Below, in pieces: positions 23,593 through 34,787 of a stretch of DNA of 64,000 nucleotides. How positions within the stretch are numbered: position 1 is the first letter of the stretch; every line of letters starts with the position of its first letter. The position numbers were made by a program, and so were the translations under genes. The stretch is from Isoetes taiwanensis (Eukaryota; Streptophyta; Lycopodiopsida; Isoetales; Isoetaceae). The stretch is from NCBI GenBank assembly GCA_021234155.1, contig JAJEKV010000066.1, forward strand, positions 4,189,815 through 4,253,814, given 5' to 3'. The notes under the pieces are model-generated. The model saw only the letters and a list, made by a program, of their open reading frames with translations. It was not told the DNA's origin and made no database searches.

Positions 23593-23922
23593 ATGGCAAC
23601 TCCAGTGATAGAAGAGCCAGATGAGCCCTGTGTCCCTTCATCCCACCCCACTAATATGCATGTGGATGGTGCTGACGCGCAGTTCCCTCTATCTATCGCA
23701 AACATGGCAGCAAAACTTCTACTGGGAGAGTATATAGATGCCATCCCCAATCGCAGACCAGATGACACTGGCAAAATTGACAGGTGCACACTGAAAAGAG
23801 AAGCGCGGGTAAAGTCTCGTGCAACAAGCATAGCTCGGCAAGCATATGACAGATACTCTAGCCTAGCGGCAAGCCGTATCCATGCTTCACCACCACCAAA
23901 CCAGGCAGTTGAGGAGCACTGA
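23593..23922 (+). CDS. Hypothetical 109-residue protein
   Basis: Starts at a true ATG just downstream of the minisatellite and ends at TGA 23,920-23,922. The protein has an acidic Pro-rich start (MATPVIEEPDEPCVPSSHPT) and a basic Arg/Ala-rich second half (KREARVKSRATSIARQAYDRYSS in the genome). I recognise no family, signal peptide or membrane segment. Codon usage and length are compatible with a small gene, but it may be a decayed exon. Confidence that it is translated is low. Confidence 0.3.
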   Translation: MATPVIEEPDEPCVPSSHPTNMHVDGADAQFPLSIANMAAKLLLGEYIDAIPNRRPDDTGKIDRCTLKREARVKSRATSIARQAYDRYSSLAASRIHASPPPNQAVEEH

Positions 23923-24609
23923 AACAGGTTCAAGTAATGGCAGAGGGCAACAGAGCTCGAATTGCTTGCTTGGCAGAGGAGATGCAGGCCTGCGCATCTA
24001 AATTGCTCAAGAGGCCGCTGGCTACTATGAGGACTTTATTCTGTAGTAAAAAGTCCATCATGCCCAGACCACCTGCCCATTTGAAAAGGATGCATTTGAC
24101 TTAAGCCAATTTAATCATAGCACCCTCCTCAGTACCAACCCATACGAAATTCCTGACTATTGTAATGAGTTCATGTACATCTACAACTGACATCTACATC
24201 CACAACAGACATCAACTTTCTCATGCTTAACCCATTTATATTATAGATTTCAAACCTGCATCAAATTCCTTATATATCGCTTGCTCACCTCCCTCGGCCT
24301 AACCCATATTGTCCATGTTATAAATAATTTTTTTCCCTCAAATGTACGTGTTTAATTGTTATGGTTCCTCTAATATAACCCCTCAGGTATAACCTGCCAT
24401 AATATATCCTATATTTTTTATCTATAACGAAATGAATAAACGTCAACCAGGATATGCTTGCTTGCTTTATTGATGAAGTTTGATGCCTTTTATTGTATCC
24501 ACAAATATCTAGTCTACAGAGCAAAGATCCATCTGCTTTGTGAAGCCAATATAGAGGTAAAAAATGCATCTTCATGCATGATCCTAATCTTAGATTTGTA
24601 TGGATGTGC
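23923..24609. other. Intergenic, nothing recognised
   Basis: Plain AT-rich sequence without a supportable ORF, repeat or RNA gene. Confidence 0.45.
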
Positions 24610-24847
24610 TTCTGGGCGTTTGGTCTAGTGGTAACACACTAGTTCCTTAGCAATGTGGTCTCGAGTTCGAGACCGCCCAGAATTGCACTCGGTACTGTTG
24701 GGGGTCAATGTAAGGTGGTTGGGGGCAGGGCTCAACCAAGCAATGTAGTGTGGTGTGTGGTCACATATCCAGTTGGATGCTGAATGTAGTGTGGTGTGTG
24801 GTCACATATCCAGTTGGATGCTGCCTAGTGGCGTGACGTTAAAACTA

Positions 24848-24879
<32 letters not shown>

Positions 24880-24880
24880 T
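24610..24880 (+). mobile_element. tRNA-derived SINE with (CTAT)n tail
   Basis: The first 73 bases are tRNA-sized. TTCTGGGCG and CGCCCAGAA form a perfect 9-base acceptor-like pairing, TTTGGTCTAGTGGTAA is a good A box and GAGTTCGAGACC a good B box, as needed for polymerase III. A GT-rich body follows in which a ~40-base unit (TGTAGTGTGGTGTGTGGTCA...) is directly duplicated. The element ends in about eight CTAT units (24,846-24,880). The D and T arms are not canonical, so it is a SINE head rather than a tRNA gene. Flanking target duplications were not clear. Confidence 0.75.
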
Positions 24881-26145
24881 TGAAAAACAAACAATACTCA
24901 CCTAATGGGCTCATTTGCTTCTAGAAGTATTGTAAGATAAAAGGCATGGTTGATTTACATATGGCTTAAAAAAATTCTTGGTGCGGTCATTTAGTACCTA
25001 ATAAGTTTTCATAATCCCATTTTTGCAGTTTCCAACATATAAAATCCTAGGTTAATGGTAAGATTTCTATTCTTATATGTATCTGCATTACTGCATTACT
25101 GTATTGGAGATGCTAGCAGGCCTGTTGTGTGGGCAGGAGTTTTTTTACCTTTTGATTGTTTTTGGGAGAAGTTTCTTCCTAGTGATTTTGGTTTGTGACT
25201 ACTTGCTAACGACAAGGAAGAGACATGCCGATCCAATATTTCCTTTTTTGGGTTCCAGATTTTGATTTGGACAGGAGTTTTCTGTCCATTTAAAATGTCA
25301 ACCTTGGATGAGGTAGATTCCAGAAAAGCTTTCTCAATTCAATGGTTCATAAAACACGATACAAGGGACGGGACATATCAAATTCCTTGTTACAAAGATA
25401 CTATCCACCACTACCCAGAAGACGAGAAACTTTCAAAAGAAACCTCTAATTGCTTATTAGTTGGAAAAGGCAAGAGCTGGTTATTGAGTTGCCCGAAGGG
25501 TGAACCCTAGATGTGGAGTAGCAAAAAAGGAATATGTATGACATGTACCAAAAGAAGGGTCAAGATTTGAGTAAAAGTTAAAGAGGACTGATGAGATTGA
25601 GGCAAGGATGGTGCATGAATTTGTGAGTCCTGAAGGACTCCGCATGGATGGACATAGACCATGGGGGTATGGAGACTAAAATTCTTTTCCTCCAGCTTAA
25701 TGCATGAATTTGAGAATATGGCGTGGAGCGCAGATGCAATATTGTAGGCTTCCATTTGAGTGATTGACAATGCAGATGGGTGGGATTCTCTCACGGCAGA
25801 TTTTAAGTTTTTTCAAGTGATGCATCACTTATGTTTTATAATATTTTTCCTATTTTATAGATAGGAAACACAAAGATTAGCAGGCGTATATTGCCCCAGA
25901 GACGTATGACTAGACCCGCTCAATTATATCAAGAAGTACCGTTACCATATAGATTATTATATTGACTAATTTTTATAGATAATCCTCACTTATTTGCTTG
26001 GAGCAATGCGGTTCAGATAAAACATTAGTGGACATTTTGGATGCACATTATCCAGGTTGTGATAGAAATGTTGCAGGTGCAAAATAGGAGCAACGAACAG
26101 CACAATCACAGGCATTGATCGTCCTTGAGTTCTTTAGTTTTATAT
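24881..26145. other. Intergenic with one weak exon-like block
   Basis: The plus frame 25,298-25,510 is open and of ordinary composition but has no recognisable motif and no matching splice context. Nothing else is supportable. Confidence 0.4.
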
Positions 26146-26300
26146 ATCTAGAATAGAATAAATTTTTTAACGTCCACGGAGACCCAATTGAGAGCCTAAT
26201 AAGTTCATTGGAATAGGTGCGATGTGAATACAACATGGCCACCTTCAGCACTGGGGAATGTACGAAGAGGCAAAGGGGACATGGGTTTATGAAGCTTACA
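26146..26300 (-). mobile_element. LINE 3'-end fragment with TAGAA-type tail
   Basis: TAGAATAGAATAAATTTTTTAACGTCCACGGAGACCC matches the start of another LINE 3' end at 34,788 (GATAAGATAA...TTTTAACGTCC), and a shorter relative lies at about 29,600 (GATAAAATTGTCAACATCCACGGAG). In minus-strand sense these are 3' termini followed by pentanucleotide tails. Its extent beyond 26,300 is unclear. Confidence 0.45.
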
Positions 26301-26992
26301 TGCTCTCCTTGATTTCTTTAATGCACACATAAGTGATACATATTGCTTGTGCTGGCCATTTAGACTTCTTCTTATTGTGTAAATTAGATATTGGTTTGAA
26401 TTTCCACGCAAACCATTTGTTGTTTATTTTTTTTGAGTAGCTTTTAAGTTAACCGCATTACTGCTCTAGCCTACGGATGCCACATTAATTTCACAATGCT
26501 GACATTAGCAGAATAATTGTGTTTGCTATGTGCCATGAAAGATGATGCTCCATTGCTAATGCATTTAAAGAATGTATTCCAGCCTTTAGAATTGGTCAAT
26601 TGCTATTACACAGACTGTAGCGTACATGCCTATTCATAGACAAGCCATGCCAAAAAAAAATTTATAGTAGATAACTATTAGATAGTTTGCAATGTACTTC
26701 ATAGACAAGCCATGCCAGACATGCATCATGGATGACGATGGTCTTTTATAGGCATATTGACTATGCAGATTTTGTTTACTAATTGTCTGACTTGTTGCAA
26801 GCAACGATATGTCAAATTAGTCTCACCTTCTTGATCAGTCTGAGCAGTCAAAGGTTTATATGGGAACAAAGTGTATCGTAGATGCTATATGTTGCGATGC
26901 TCTTTCTTCATTCTTCTCTTGCAGATATTATCATGTTGCAATTTTTGTCTTGTAGCTTATTTGTTCCTTAGGTTTATGGCTTTTGGTGCCTT
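26301..26992. other. Intergenic, nothing recognised
   Basis: Two copies of CATAGACAAGCCATGCCA lie about 65 bases apart near 26,640 and 26,700. Otherwise featureless. Confidence 0.45.
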
Positions 26993-26995
26993 CTA

Positions 26996-27700
26996 CACTA
27001 CAAGAGAACAGTGATTTATTGTCACTTTTTTTGTCACTAAAATAGTACGTCAAAAAACTGATACAAAAATGACAATAAAAATGACAAAAATAGTGAAACC
27101 CAAATGACACTAAATGTGACAATAGATAAGATAAGATGCAATAGTGACAAAAGAAAGTGACAACAAGATGATGTAAATGTGACTATAATGTGACAATAGA
27201 ATGACATGGTTTTGACAAAACCATATATCAAAAATGTGACAATAAATTGACTTAATACTGACAAAAGTGGTGACAAACAAATGATACAAAACTGACTACG
27301 ATGTGGCAACAAATGACATAACTATAACAATAGAATGACAAAGTTTTGACAAAATAATGTGCCAAAAATGTGTGAATAGACTGACTTTAGAATGTCAAAA
27401 GTAGTGACAAATAAATGATATAAATTTGACCATAGTGTGACAATAAAATGTCATAACTTTGACAAAGATTTGGAGAAAAAGTTGCACAAATGTGTCAATA
27501 GTGTGCCAATAGAATGCCTCAAATGTGACAAAAGGGAGAGAATAGGGTGACAAAAAAGTGAATATAAAGTGACAATAAATTGGCATCAAAGTGTCAATAC
27601 AATGACAATAAATTGACAATAAACAAACTTTTAAGCAACAACAGGATGACAAAAAAATGCCAATACACTGACTTTAAAGCGACAAGCTGACAAAAAATTA
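26996..27700. repeat. Left subterminal repeat array of the CACTA element
   Basis: Dozens of degenerate AATGTGACAATAAA / TGACAAAA units. In En/Spm-type elements such arrays bind the accessory transposition protein. The minus-strand ORFs 27,037-27,312 and 27,395-27,652 are repeat artefacts (Cys/His/Phe-rich). Confidence 0.9.
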
Positions 27701-30700
27701 TTTGAAGCCAAGATATTATCAATCATCTTCTTGATCATCATTGCTAGGCTCTAACATAGTAGTACCAATCAGATGTCTGCGCCTGGGTACAAGATGGACT
27801 ACAATTCACCATGTTGGGTTAACAGGGTTTTCAAAAAAGAAAACCTGTTCAACTTGTTTAGGGTAAAAAATGATTCATCATCTCTCCAAGAACCTGTGTT
27901 GAATCAATCTGGTAGAAACTCGAAGGATGTGATCTCATGGTCTAATTTCTGCCATTCCAAATCTTTGGGTCATATCTTTGTATTGAAACTGTGGCTTCAT
28001 TTAGAAAGAACAATGTTTCATGAAGCAAATGGCCCTCGGCCATAGACCTCTTAGGCCTAACCATTTGCCGGACGTAACCTTTCAAAACTTTCATGTATCG
28101 TTCTAAAAAGAACATCCACCAACTTGGAGCTGGTCCAACAAGCCGAATCTCTTATGATAGATGAATTAATTGTACTTAGAAGGTCAAAAAAACTTGTAGA
28201 GAGCTCTCGCTCCATCATGTACAGTAGTTCAACTATCTCAACCTCCATTGTTGAAATATCGTCTAAGCTAATCTCTTTCATTGATACCCATCTACGTACA
28301 AACTTGGTCTTAGTTGAAAATATACCATTAAAAATTGTTTTGTGTCACCTTGCAAACTTTCTAAGTCGATATATAATGGCATAAATGTTACTTGTAAGAC
28401 AATTCTCAATTGCACATGGAAGAGTGTGCTATAATGCAGCACAAGACTTCTAGGTCACCATCTTTTGTGAATGCTTTACGAAGTGAAGCACTATAGCCAG
28501 TATCATTTTGTGCTTTCCTCCGCCCTTTCCTTTTGAGAAAGCAACTAGGTCTACCAACTTTCCTTTTGTGCTTTCCTCCGCCCTGGCTTCTGGAACGATG
28601 CTAGAAAGTATGGCTTTTCCGTTGATGTGTATTGAGGAAAGGTTTTGCTTGATCACACCTGGAGCACAGTGACTGCAGAAATAGATACTTATGTTTCTAT
28701 AAAGCAGTGTCCTAGGAGAATAGGATTTTGGCTACAGGAATATATCATTGGATTGCGGGCAATGTGAGTAAGACTTTTTTCTTCTTATGATCTCTACTTT
28801 GATACAAAAGTCTAGGGATCTGGATATCGAAATTGTGTGGTTTGGATCTGGGAATTGAATAAATGTTATCTGGCTATACATATAGCATGCATAGTTAATT
28901 CAGTTGTAGAATTGACAATGTGATTTCAAGCTACTTTGCCATGTAGTGTAAGCATTATGCGAGCATCCTCAATATAACACGAAGGAAATTTCTTAGACTA
29001 GGAATCAGAGTAGCCCAGACTGCTCAATTTATGATGTTCAATTTTGGCCAGTCATGTATTTACTTCAATGTAATTATGATCAAGACTGTGAATAAATATT
29101 TTATTTGTATATTTGATTTCTTACTTTAAGAAAAGTATGCAATGCATGTGCGCTCGCTTGTGTCCTCGACACTGGGTGGTTGGGATTACTCTAAGGACAT
29201 GGTGCATTCTCCTTTCTTGCTCAAAAATGACGTATGGAAAAAAGAGATGCAAAAAATGCATGTTAAAAACTAAACATAACATTTGACAAAGATAAAGGGC
29301 AGTAACAACTATAGAACTTATCAACAATAGATGGACTAAGAAATTCACACCTAAAACAATAGAATGTTGAATGCGAAACTTTTATCTGAATTATTTCGCC
29401 ATGCAATGACTGTATCCATACTAGACAATAATCCATGAGTTGGTAGACCTAGTTGCTTTCTCAAAACCTTATAGTTTCGTTTGCCCCTGTACATGTCCTT
29501 TCACATCTACTTATGTCACTCAACTTTGGCTGGAAATGCAATTTAGTATCAACATGACAACAAAAATAACATTCTAGATCTTTAAAACTGATAGAGAAGA
29601 CAAGATAAAATTGTCAACATCCACGGAGATAGTTTTAGATGGTTAATACAACTTTTTTTTGCTTGCAATGGCCAATGCAACCTCCCATAGAAATGTCCCT
29701 GCTTCAATTGTTGTGCCCTTTATTGGTATCAAATTGGTATGTCATGCAACTATGGCCATGTTTGCAAAAAGGAAAGGAAAAAAGAACAGAGGAAGTAAAC
29801 CCTATCACATATTCTATGAAAAGCCCAATGTTACCTTTAAATTAGAGATGTAGAAATAGAGGTAGTAGTGGTTATCACATCACATTTGGTAAGAGGTATT
29901 TGCCATGGTGGAGGAAACGTAAAAAAATGAGATGTTCATGCTCCATGTGATATTTTAGGGATCCATGGAATGCCAATTACACCTCAAAATATTGTGCTTT
30001 AGCAACATGTGCATATGCTATCAAAAGCTCTTAGTTGACCCATATGTGAGAAAAAGAAAATAGGAAAGAGCATTCAGAAATGTCTCTGCAAAAAACATTC
30101 GTCTTGTAACCAGGCCAAACCCTAGACAGAAAAATAGAGATGATCTTGTAACAGAAATAGCTCTTACCAATCACTCTCTTGTAAGAGGACACAAAACGTA
30201 CTATAATAGAATTCAGACTTCCGGTGTGCTTAAGCTCAGTCTTTGTTGGACCTAGAGTCACTGCAATCAAACTTAAAAAAAGTTTAAATCCGGCATTTCT
30301 TGTAGCAATCCATGCAAGAAGGGAAATTAGAGAAATTGCTACCAGAACGACAAAATCAAAAGCAAACTTGCACCTATCTGCATATCTGCATGAGTTGTAA
30401 GCAAAGAAAATCATTATAGATTTTTATGAGCTTTTTATGAGCGTGAAGAACTATAAGCCCTGCATGGCACACTAAAGATGACATGTTGCAGCGACCTGTT
30501 GCTCAAGCTTACAATTATCCCATCAACGACAATGTGCAAAATGTAGCATTCTCCTAAAATTTCAGCTCATCAAACATTATGCCCTGAGCATAGATTAAAT
30601 GTATACAAACCTCTTGTGCACTTTTGATTTTTAGTATCCTTTGCATCACTATGATGGCACAAATCCTGCATTAAAAAAACCTCTTAAAATTCTGAAAAAG

Positions 30701-31440
30701 AATGGAGGAAAATTTCATGTTAAAATTCCTGTTATCACCATCCGTCTAAAAAAACAAAATTCAATTTCCCTCCAAATTTTTAAGGCTTCTCCTGTTCGCC
30801 GTTAGGGTTCCTAGGAGGCCCGCGAGGTCGCTGCATGGCAGATGCCACAGTATGTTGCCCAAGCCATGGCAGTTCGGTTGTGGATCACAGGTATTTTTGC
30901 CAGCACATTACCTCAGCTGTTAATCTCATACATTGGTTAAACATGGCCAGTAGAGGTAGTGTCATCTGTTAATCATACATCTGTTTCAAATATGGTCTGC
31001 AGAGTTATTGCATTTTGTGCTGCTTCATAAATCGGCAGATCTCTTTTGCACTGGTGAAGGGCTACTTCTTGAAATTCTCTCTCACTTGTGGGTGCTAACA
31101 ATACAACTGTTGTGCTCGTTTGGCCTTGCTTTGCGTGTCGTGGAGCTCCCTCCGATATTCCAAGATGCCGGAGAAGGTATATGGTCTTTGTAAGTACTCT
31201 AGCATCACCACTTAAATTTGGTGGATGTAAAAGGATTCATGAGAGACAAACCATGGAAGAGACGTTCAAGCAAGGGTAGGATTAGAGTTTGCCATTTTAC
31301 GTATGAAATTTTTGAATCGGAGATCTTTGCATTGGTGCATCTATTATATTTAGGCATCTATTGTTTTTCTCTAGAAAATTAAAGGATTTTACATCTAACA
31401 AAGTCGTAGCTTCCATCAAATTCTATTTACCTTTTGGCTG
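27701..31440. other. CACTA interior without recognisable gene
   Basis: Open stretches at 27,773-28,045, 28,057-28,281 (minus) and a hydrophobic one at 30,031-30,414 (minus, strongly membrane-like between 30,240 and 30,370) match no family I know. A ~55-base tandem duplication around TTTTGTGCTTTCCTCCGCCCT lies at 28,508-28,585. No TNP2 or Transposase_24 motif was seen. Confidence 0.45.
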
Positions 31441-31529
31441 TTTTTGTTTGCGGTTGAGTGGCACAAAGTTTACTTCACATTGATTTATCTTGAAGAAGAA
31501 TTTGCGAGAATCACGCTTTTGACAGAAAG

Positions 31530-33457
31530 TACATCCGAGAAAGGATCAACAACAATCTTTGGCGCATTAAAGATAAAGTCTACGAAAGTATTTCATAGTC
31601 ACGATTTTATTGACGATTTTCAAAAATTTGAAGTGGGAAAGAGTATTGCGGCTGAGTTAGCAGTTCCTTTTGATAAATCCGAAAGCCACTCAGCAGCATT
31701 GGTTACCAATAATTATCAGTTCATCCCCCGACCTGGCGCTACTTGAAACTAGCGGTGTGTGCAATTTTTCGCATGGTACGTTGAAAACACGATTGTGACA
31801 TGGGAAGAATTTCTGACAAAGTTCCTTCTTTTAAGATGGGATCGCACAATTTGGCGCATACCATTGCCATTCTTCCTCCTATACCACAAGTAGTGGCTTC
31901 CCATCTCCGGTGGTTCATGAGAATGCTAAGGCTGAGCATTTGGTGAATTCTATGTATAAGATCCTTCTTGCGGCAGAGATGTTGCCCCCTCACAAAAATG
32001 GCCTTTGGTGGTACCAGTGAATCAACAGAAAGTAGTTTGGAACTGGGTTTGGGACAAGTTACTTCATCCAAAGTTGTCGGGCTTTGTGGTGGCGGATCAT
32101 TCATAGATGTGTGTGCTGCGTCAATGTTTTGGTCCACAAATTTCGTCCCGAGGTGCCCGGACATGCCCTTTATGCGCTCGAGAGGGATGAGACAATCGAG
32201 CATTGTTTCTTCTTATGCCAAAGATGCTAGTCCCATTTGGTTGTGGCTTCAGAGTCTTTTTGATTGCAGTTTGAATAGTCAACAAGTCTTATTGGCAGTG
32301 TATCCAAGTTCTTGGGACAATATGGCAAAGAGGGCATTTCACTTAGCTTCGCATGGATCATTTGGTCAACGTGGAAACGAAGAAACCTCTTTATTTTCAA
32401 GGGCCATAGAGCCCCTGATGCTCAAGTGCTTATTGAAGATAAGCAACGCATCGTCAAAGCGTATATATCTTCCTCCGTAAAGGATGAAGTGAAGAATCGT
32501 ATTTGGGTACACTATCTCCAGATTAACACTTATATGTAACTCATTTACATGTTGTGTGCTGTAAGGTGGCGGGTGGTTTTGCTCTGTGGACAATTCCTCC
32601 ACTGAGTTTTCAGTCCCCCATCTCTGTTGCTCGTGATTAATAAAGTTTCACGTCCTTCAAAAAAAAAAATTATGCATTGAGTAGCTGGAACATTTTAAAA
32701 GCATACTTAGCAAGAGGATGGATACTCATGAAGCGAAATGCTTTCATATGCATCTTTAAGACTGCCCAGGTAATATGATCTTTTCGTACTATTGCTTCCT
32801 TGGGCCGAACTATGGCAGTTGCAAATACATTTGGCTCTTTTGCATTGCTGACCGTGTTTGTTTTGGGTGGATTTATTGTGGCCAGAGGTAAGCTATAGAG
32901 GTAAGCTATACGAGTAGTAATTGTTGCATGTAAGGAACAAATTTGCCATTTTTCTTATACACACAGTTCATTGGAACAGATAGCATTAGACCTTGGTGGA
33001 TGTCGGGTTATTGGTTATCACCACTAATGTATGGGCAAACTGCTATTGCCGTCAATGAATTCTTGGCTCTTCAGTGGAATAAGGTGCATAGTTATGATTC
33101 TGAAGAGAAAGATTCCTGCATATCACATGTAAAGTATATGTTTATTTTGCAGGTGCAAAATGGGTCATCGGATACAATTGGTGTAACTGTGTTAAAATCT
33201 CGTGGGATATACCCTCATGCATATTGGTACTAGATAAGCATTGGAGCAATGCTTGGCTTTGCAGTAATTTTTAATGTCCTTTTTGTGTGGGCTTTGAAGT
33301 CCTTAAACCGTGAGTCTTAACATCTTTAAATTTACTTTTTATTGTAGTGAGCTTACTTTCTGTGGCCTTTACAGCACTTGAAAAGCCTCAGGGCATGATA
33401 GCTGAGGAAGCTCCTGAAGAAGAAAACCACATTGCTATTAAACTTCCTTCTGCTTAG
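31530..33457 (+). pseudogene. PDR-type ABC transporter (ABCG) gene fragment captured in the CACTA
   Basis: Pieces in family order: a decayed DQQQ...RIKDKVYESI block and HDFIDDFQKFEVG...PFDKSESHSAALV (to ~31,710); after a LINE insertion, SSWNILKAYLARGWILMKRNAF (32,671-32,769); then IASLGRTMAVANTFGSFALL to VAR (about 32,793-32,887); [20 protein letters not shown] to NK (32,980-33,083); [18 protein letters not shown] to the TM6 region (33,153-33,309); and LEKPQGMIAEE (33,375-33,457). Splice sites are conserved, so genomic DNA rather than mRNA was captured. Damage: at least two frameshifts before 31,600, a Trp-to-TAG change near 33,232, and loss of the helices between FKTAQ and IASLGRT. It covers only the end of transmembrane domain 1; both nucleotide-binding domains are absent. 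It cannot make a transporter. Confidence 0.88.
31717..32669 (+). mobile_element. 5'-truncated LINE inserted in the captured transporter exon
   Basis: Plus-strand remnant with a CPLCA ... LERDETIEHCFFLCQ zinc-binding motif (zf-RVT, the C-terminal module of plant LINE ORF2) near 32,160-32,220, broken by a frameshift, and a downstream tail frame to 32,539. It ends with ATTAATAAAGTTTC and an A11 tail (to 32,669). AATTAT flanks both sides (31,711 and 32,668) and is a probable target duplication. Removing it joins the two halves of one transporter exon. A minus ORF at 31,739-32,203 is a shadow. Confidence 0.8.
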
Positions 33458-33739
33458 GTTAATGAGGATTGTGAATCACTGCGAAAAGTTGTTAAATTAT
33501 TGCAAAGATGTTGTCAGAAGTTAATCGAACTTAGCATGGAGCGATGTTTGTCATAAACTTCTCCGTAACAGATTCATGTGATAGTGTCCTTTTCAGACAT
33601 TGTGAACTAAACATGATGAATAATAGAATAGAATAGAATAGAAATTGTTTCTATGTTTTGTAAAAATTTTATGTCTATTCTTCTAGATGGTGTTCTTTAA
33701 TCACATAAATTAAATTTCTAAAAAAAGTCAAAATAAATA

Positions 33740-34488
33740 GAAAATGACACAACATGTGCCAAGCAGACGACAATAATGCATCAAAAGGATGATTTAAAAT
33801 ATGACAAAAATATGACTAAGAATTGCTAGAAAAAGTGACAAAGAATTACCCAAATATATTGATAGATGACAAAAAAATATGCCAAAAATAATTTACAATA
33901 TGACCATATAGGTGTCAAAAAATTGCCAAAAAAATGACAAACATGGCCTAAAATATGTTAAAATAGGTGACAAATATATTGATAGATGACAAAAAATATG
34001 CCAAAAATAATTTACAATATGACCATATAGGTGTCAAAAAATTGCCAAAAAAATGACAAACATGGCCTAAAATATGTTAAAATAGGTGACAAAAAAGTGC
34101 CAAGACAACTTAAAATGTGACAAAGTAGGTGCCAAAAAATTGCCAAAAAGGTGACAAAAAATGATTTGAAATATGACACAATAGGTGCCAAAGATTTGCC
34201 AAAAAAGTGACAAAAAAGAATCAAAATATGACAATGTAGATGACAATAAATTGCCAAAAAACAACCTAAAATATGACAATATAGGTGTCAAAAAATTGCC
34301 CAAAAGAGTGCCAAAAAAGATGACATAAAAGGTGTCAAAAATTTGCCAAAAAAAATGACAAAAACTGACGATGTATCGTCACCAATTTTTGACATTTTTA
34401 TGGTCATATTTTTGTCAGTTCTGTGCAATTTGCTGTAGTCTACAAAATGACAAAAAAACTGACAATAAATGCCAATTCTCTTGTAGTG
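33740..34488. repeat. Right subterminal repeat array of the CACTA element
   Basis: TGACAAAAAATTGCCAAAAA units in the orientation opposite to the left array. Within it a ~118-base block (from AAATATATTGATAGATGAC to AAAATAGGTGAC) is present twice in tandem with almost no differences (about 33,853-34,088), much more alike than the other units. Confidence 0.9.
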
Positions 34489-34787
34489 CTAGTATTGATA
34501 TTTGTCGCATTGTGGAGAGAGGCACCTTTGCAACATGTGATATCATGCAAATATCAATAATATCATCACAACTTTGCTTCTCGTATTGCTCGCTCTGGAA
34601 TGTAGAATAGAATTACATATACGATATGTTTAGCTTTTGGCTATAGATTCTAAACGTATTTGCTTAATTGCAGTTGAGACCATTAGGTTTGAATTAGAAT
34701 GGCTATTGGTTCTAAATGTATTTGCTTATTAACATTTAAGAACATCTCCAGTATTTAAGCATATATATGTTCTTCCTATTGTAAAGA

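Larger units (their letters stand above)
26996..34488. mobile_element. Complete CACTA (En/Spm) DNA transposon, 7.49 kb, non-autonomous, carrying host gene sequence
   Basis: The left end starts CACTACAAGAGAACAGTG at 26,996; the right end closes with CCAATTCTCTTGTAGTG at 34,488, a perfect inverted CACTACAAGAGAA. The three bases outside are CTA on both sides (26,993-26,995 and 34,489-34,491), the 3-base duplication expected for CACTA. Both ends have ~700-base subterminal arrays of TGACA/GTGACAAAA units in inverted relation. No transposase (TNP2-like) frame was found inside, so movement would need help in trans. The cargo is a PDR/ABCG transporter gene fragment (31,530-33,457). Confidence 0.93.

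Noticed and set aside
24610-24682. A true tRNA gene
   Set aside because: Acceptor-like pairing has nine pairs, the T and D arms do not fold canonically, and a SINE body with CTAT tail follows.
27037-27652. Cys/His/Phe-rich minus-strand ORFs resembling a small-domain protein
   Set aside because: They lie wholly within the CACTA subterminal repeat array.
31739-32203. 154-residue minus-strand ORF
   Set aside because: The plus strand of the same bases encodes the LINE zinc-binding motif and ends in a poly(A) tail, so this is a shadow.
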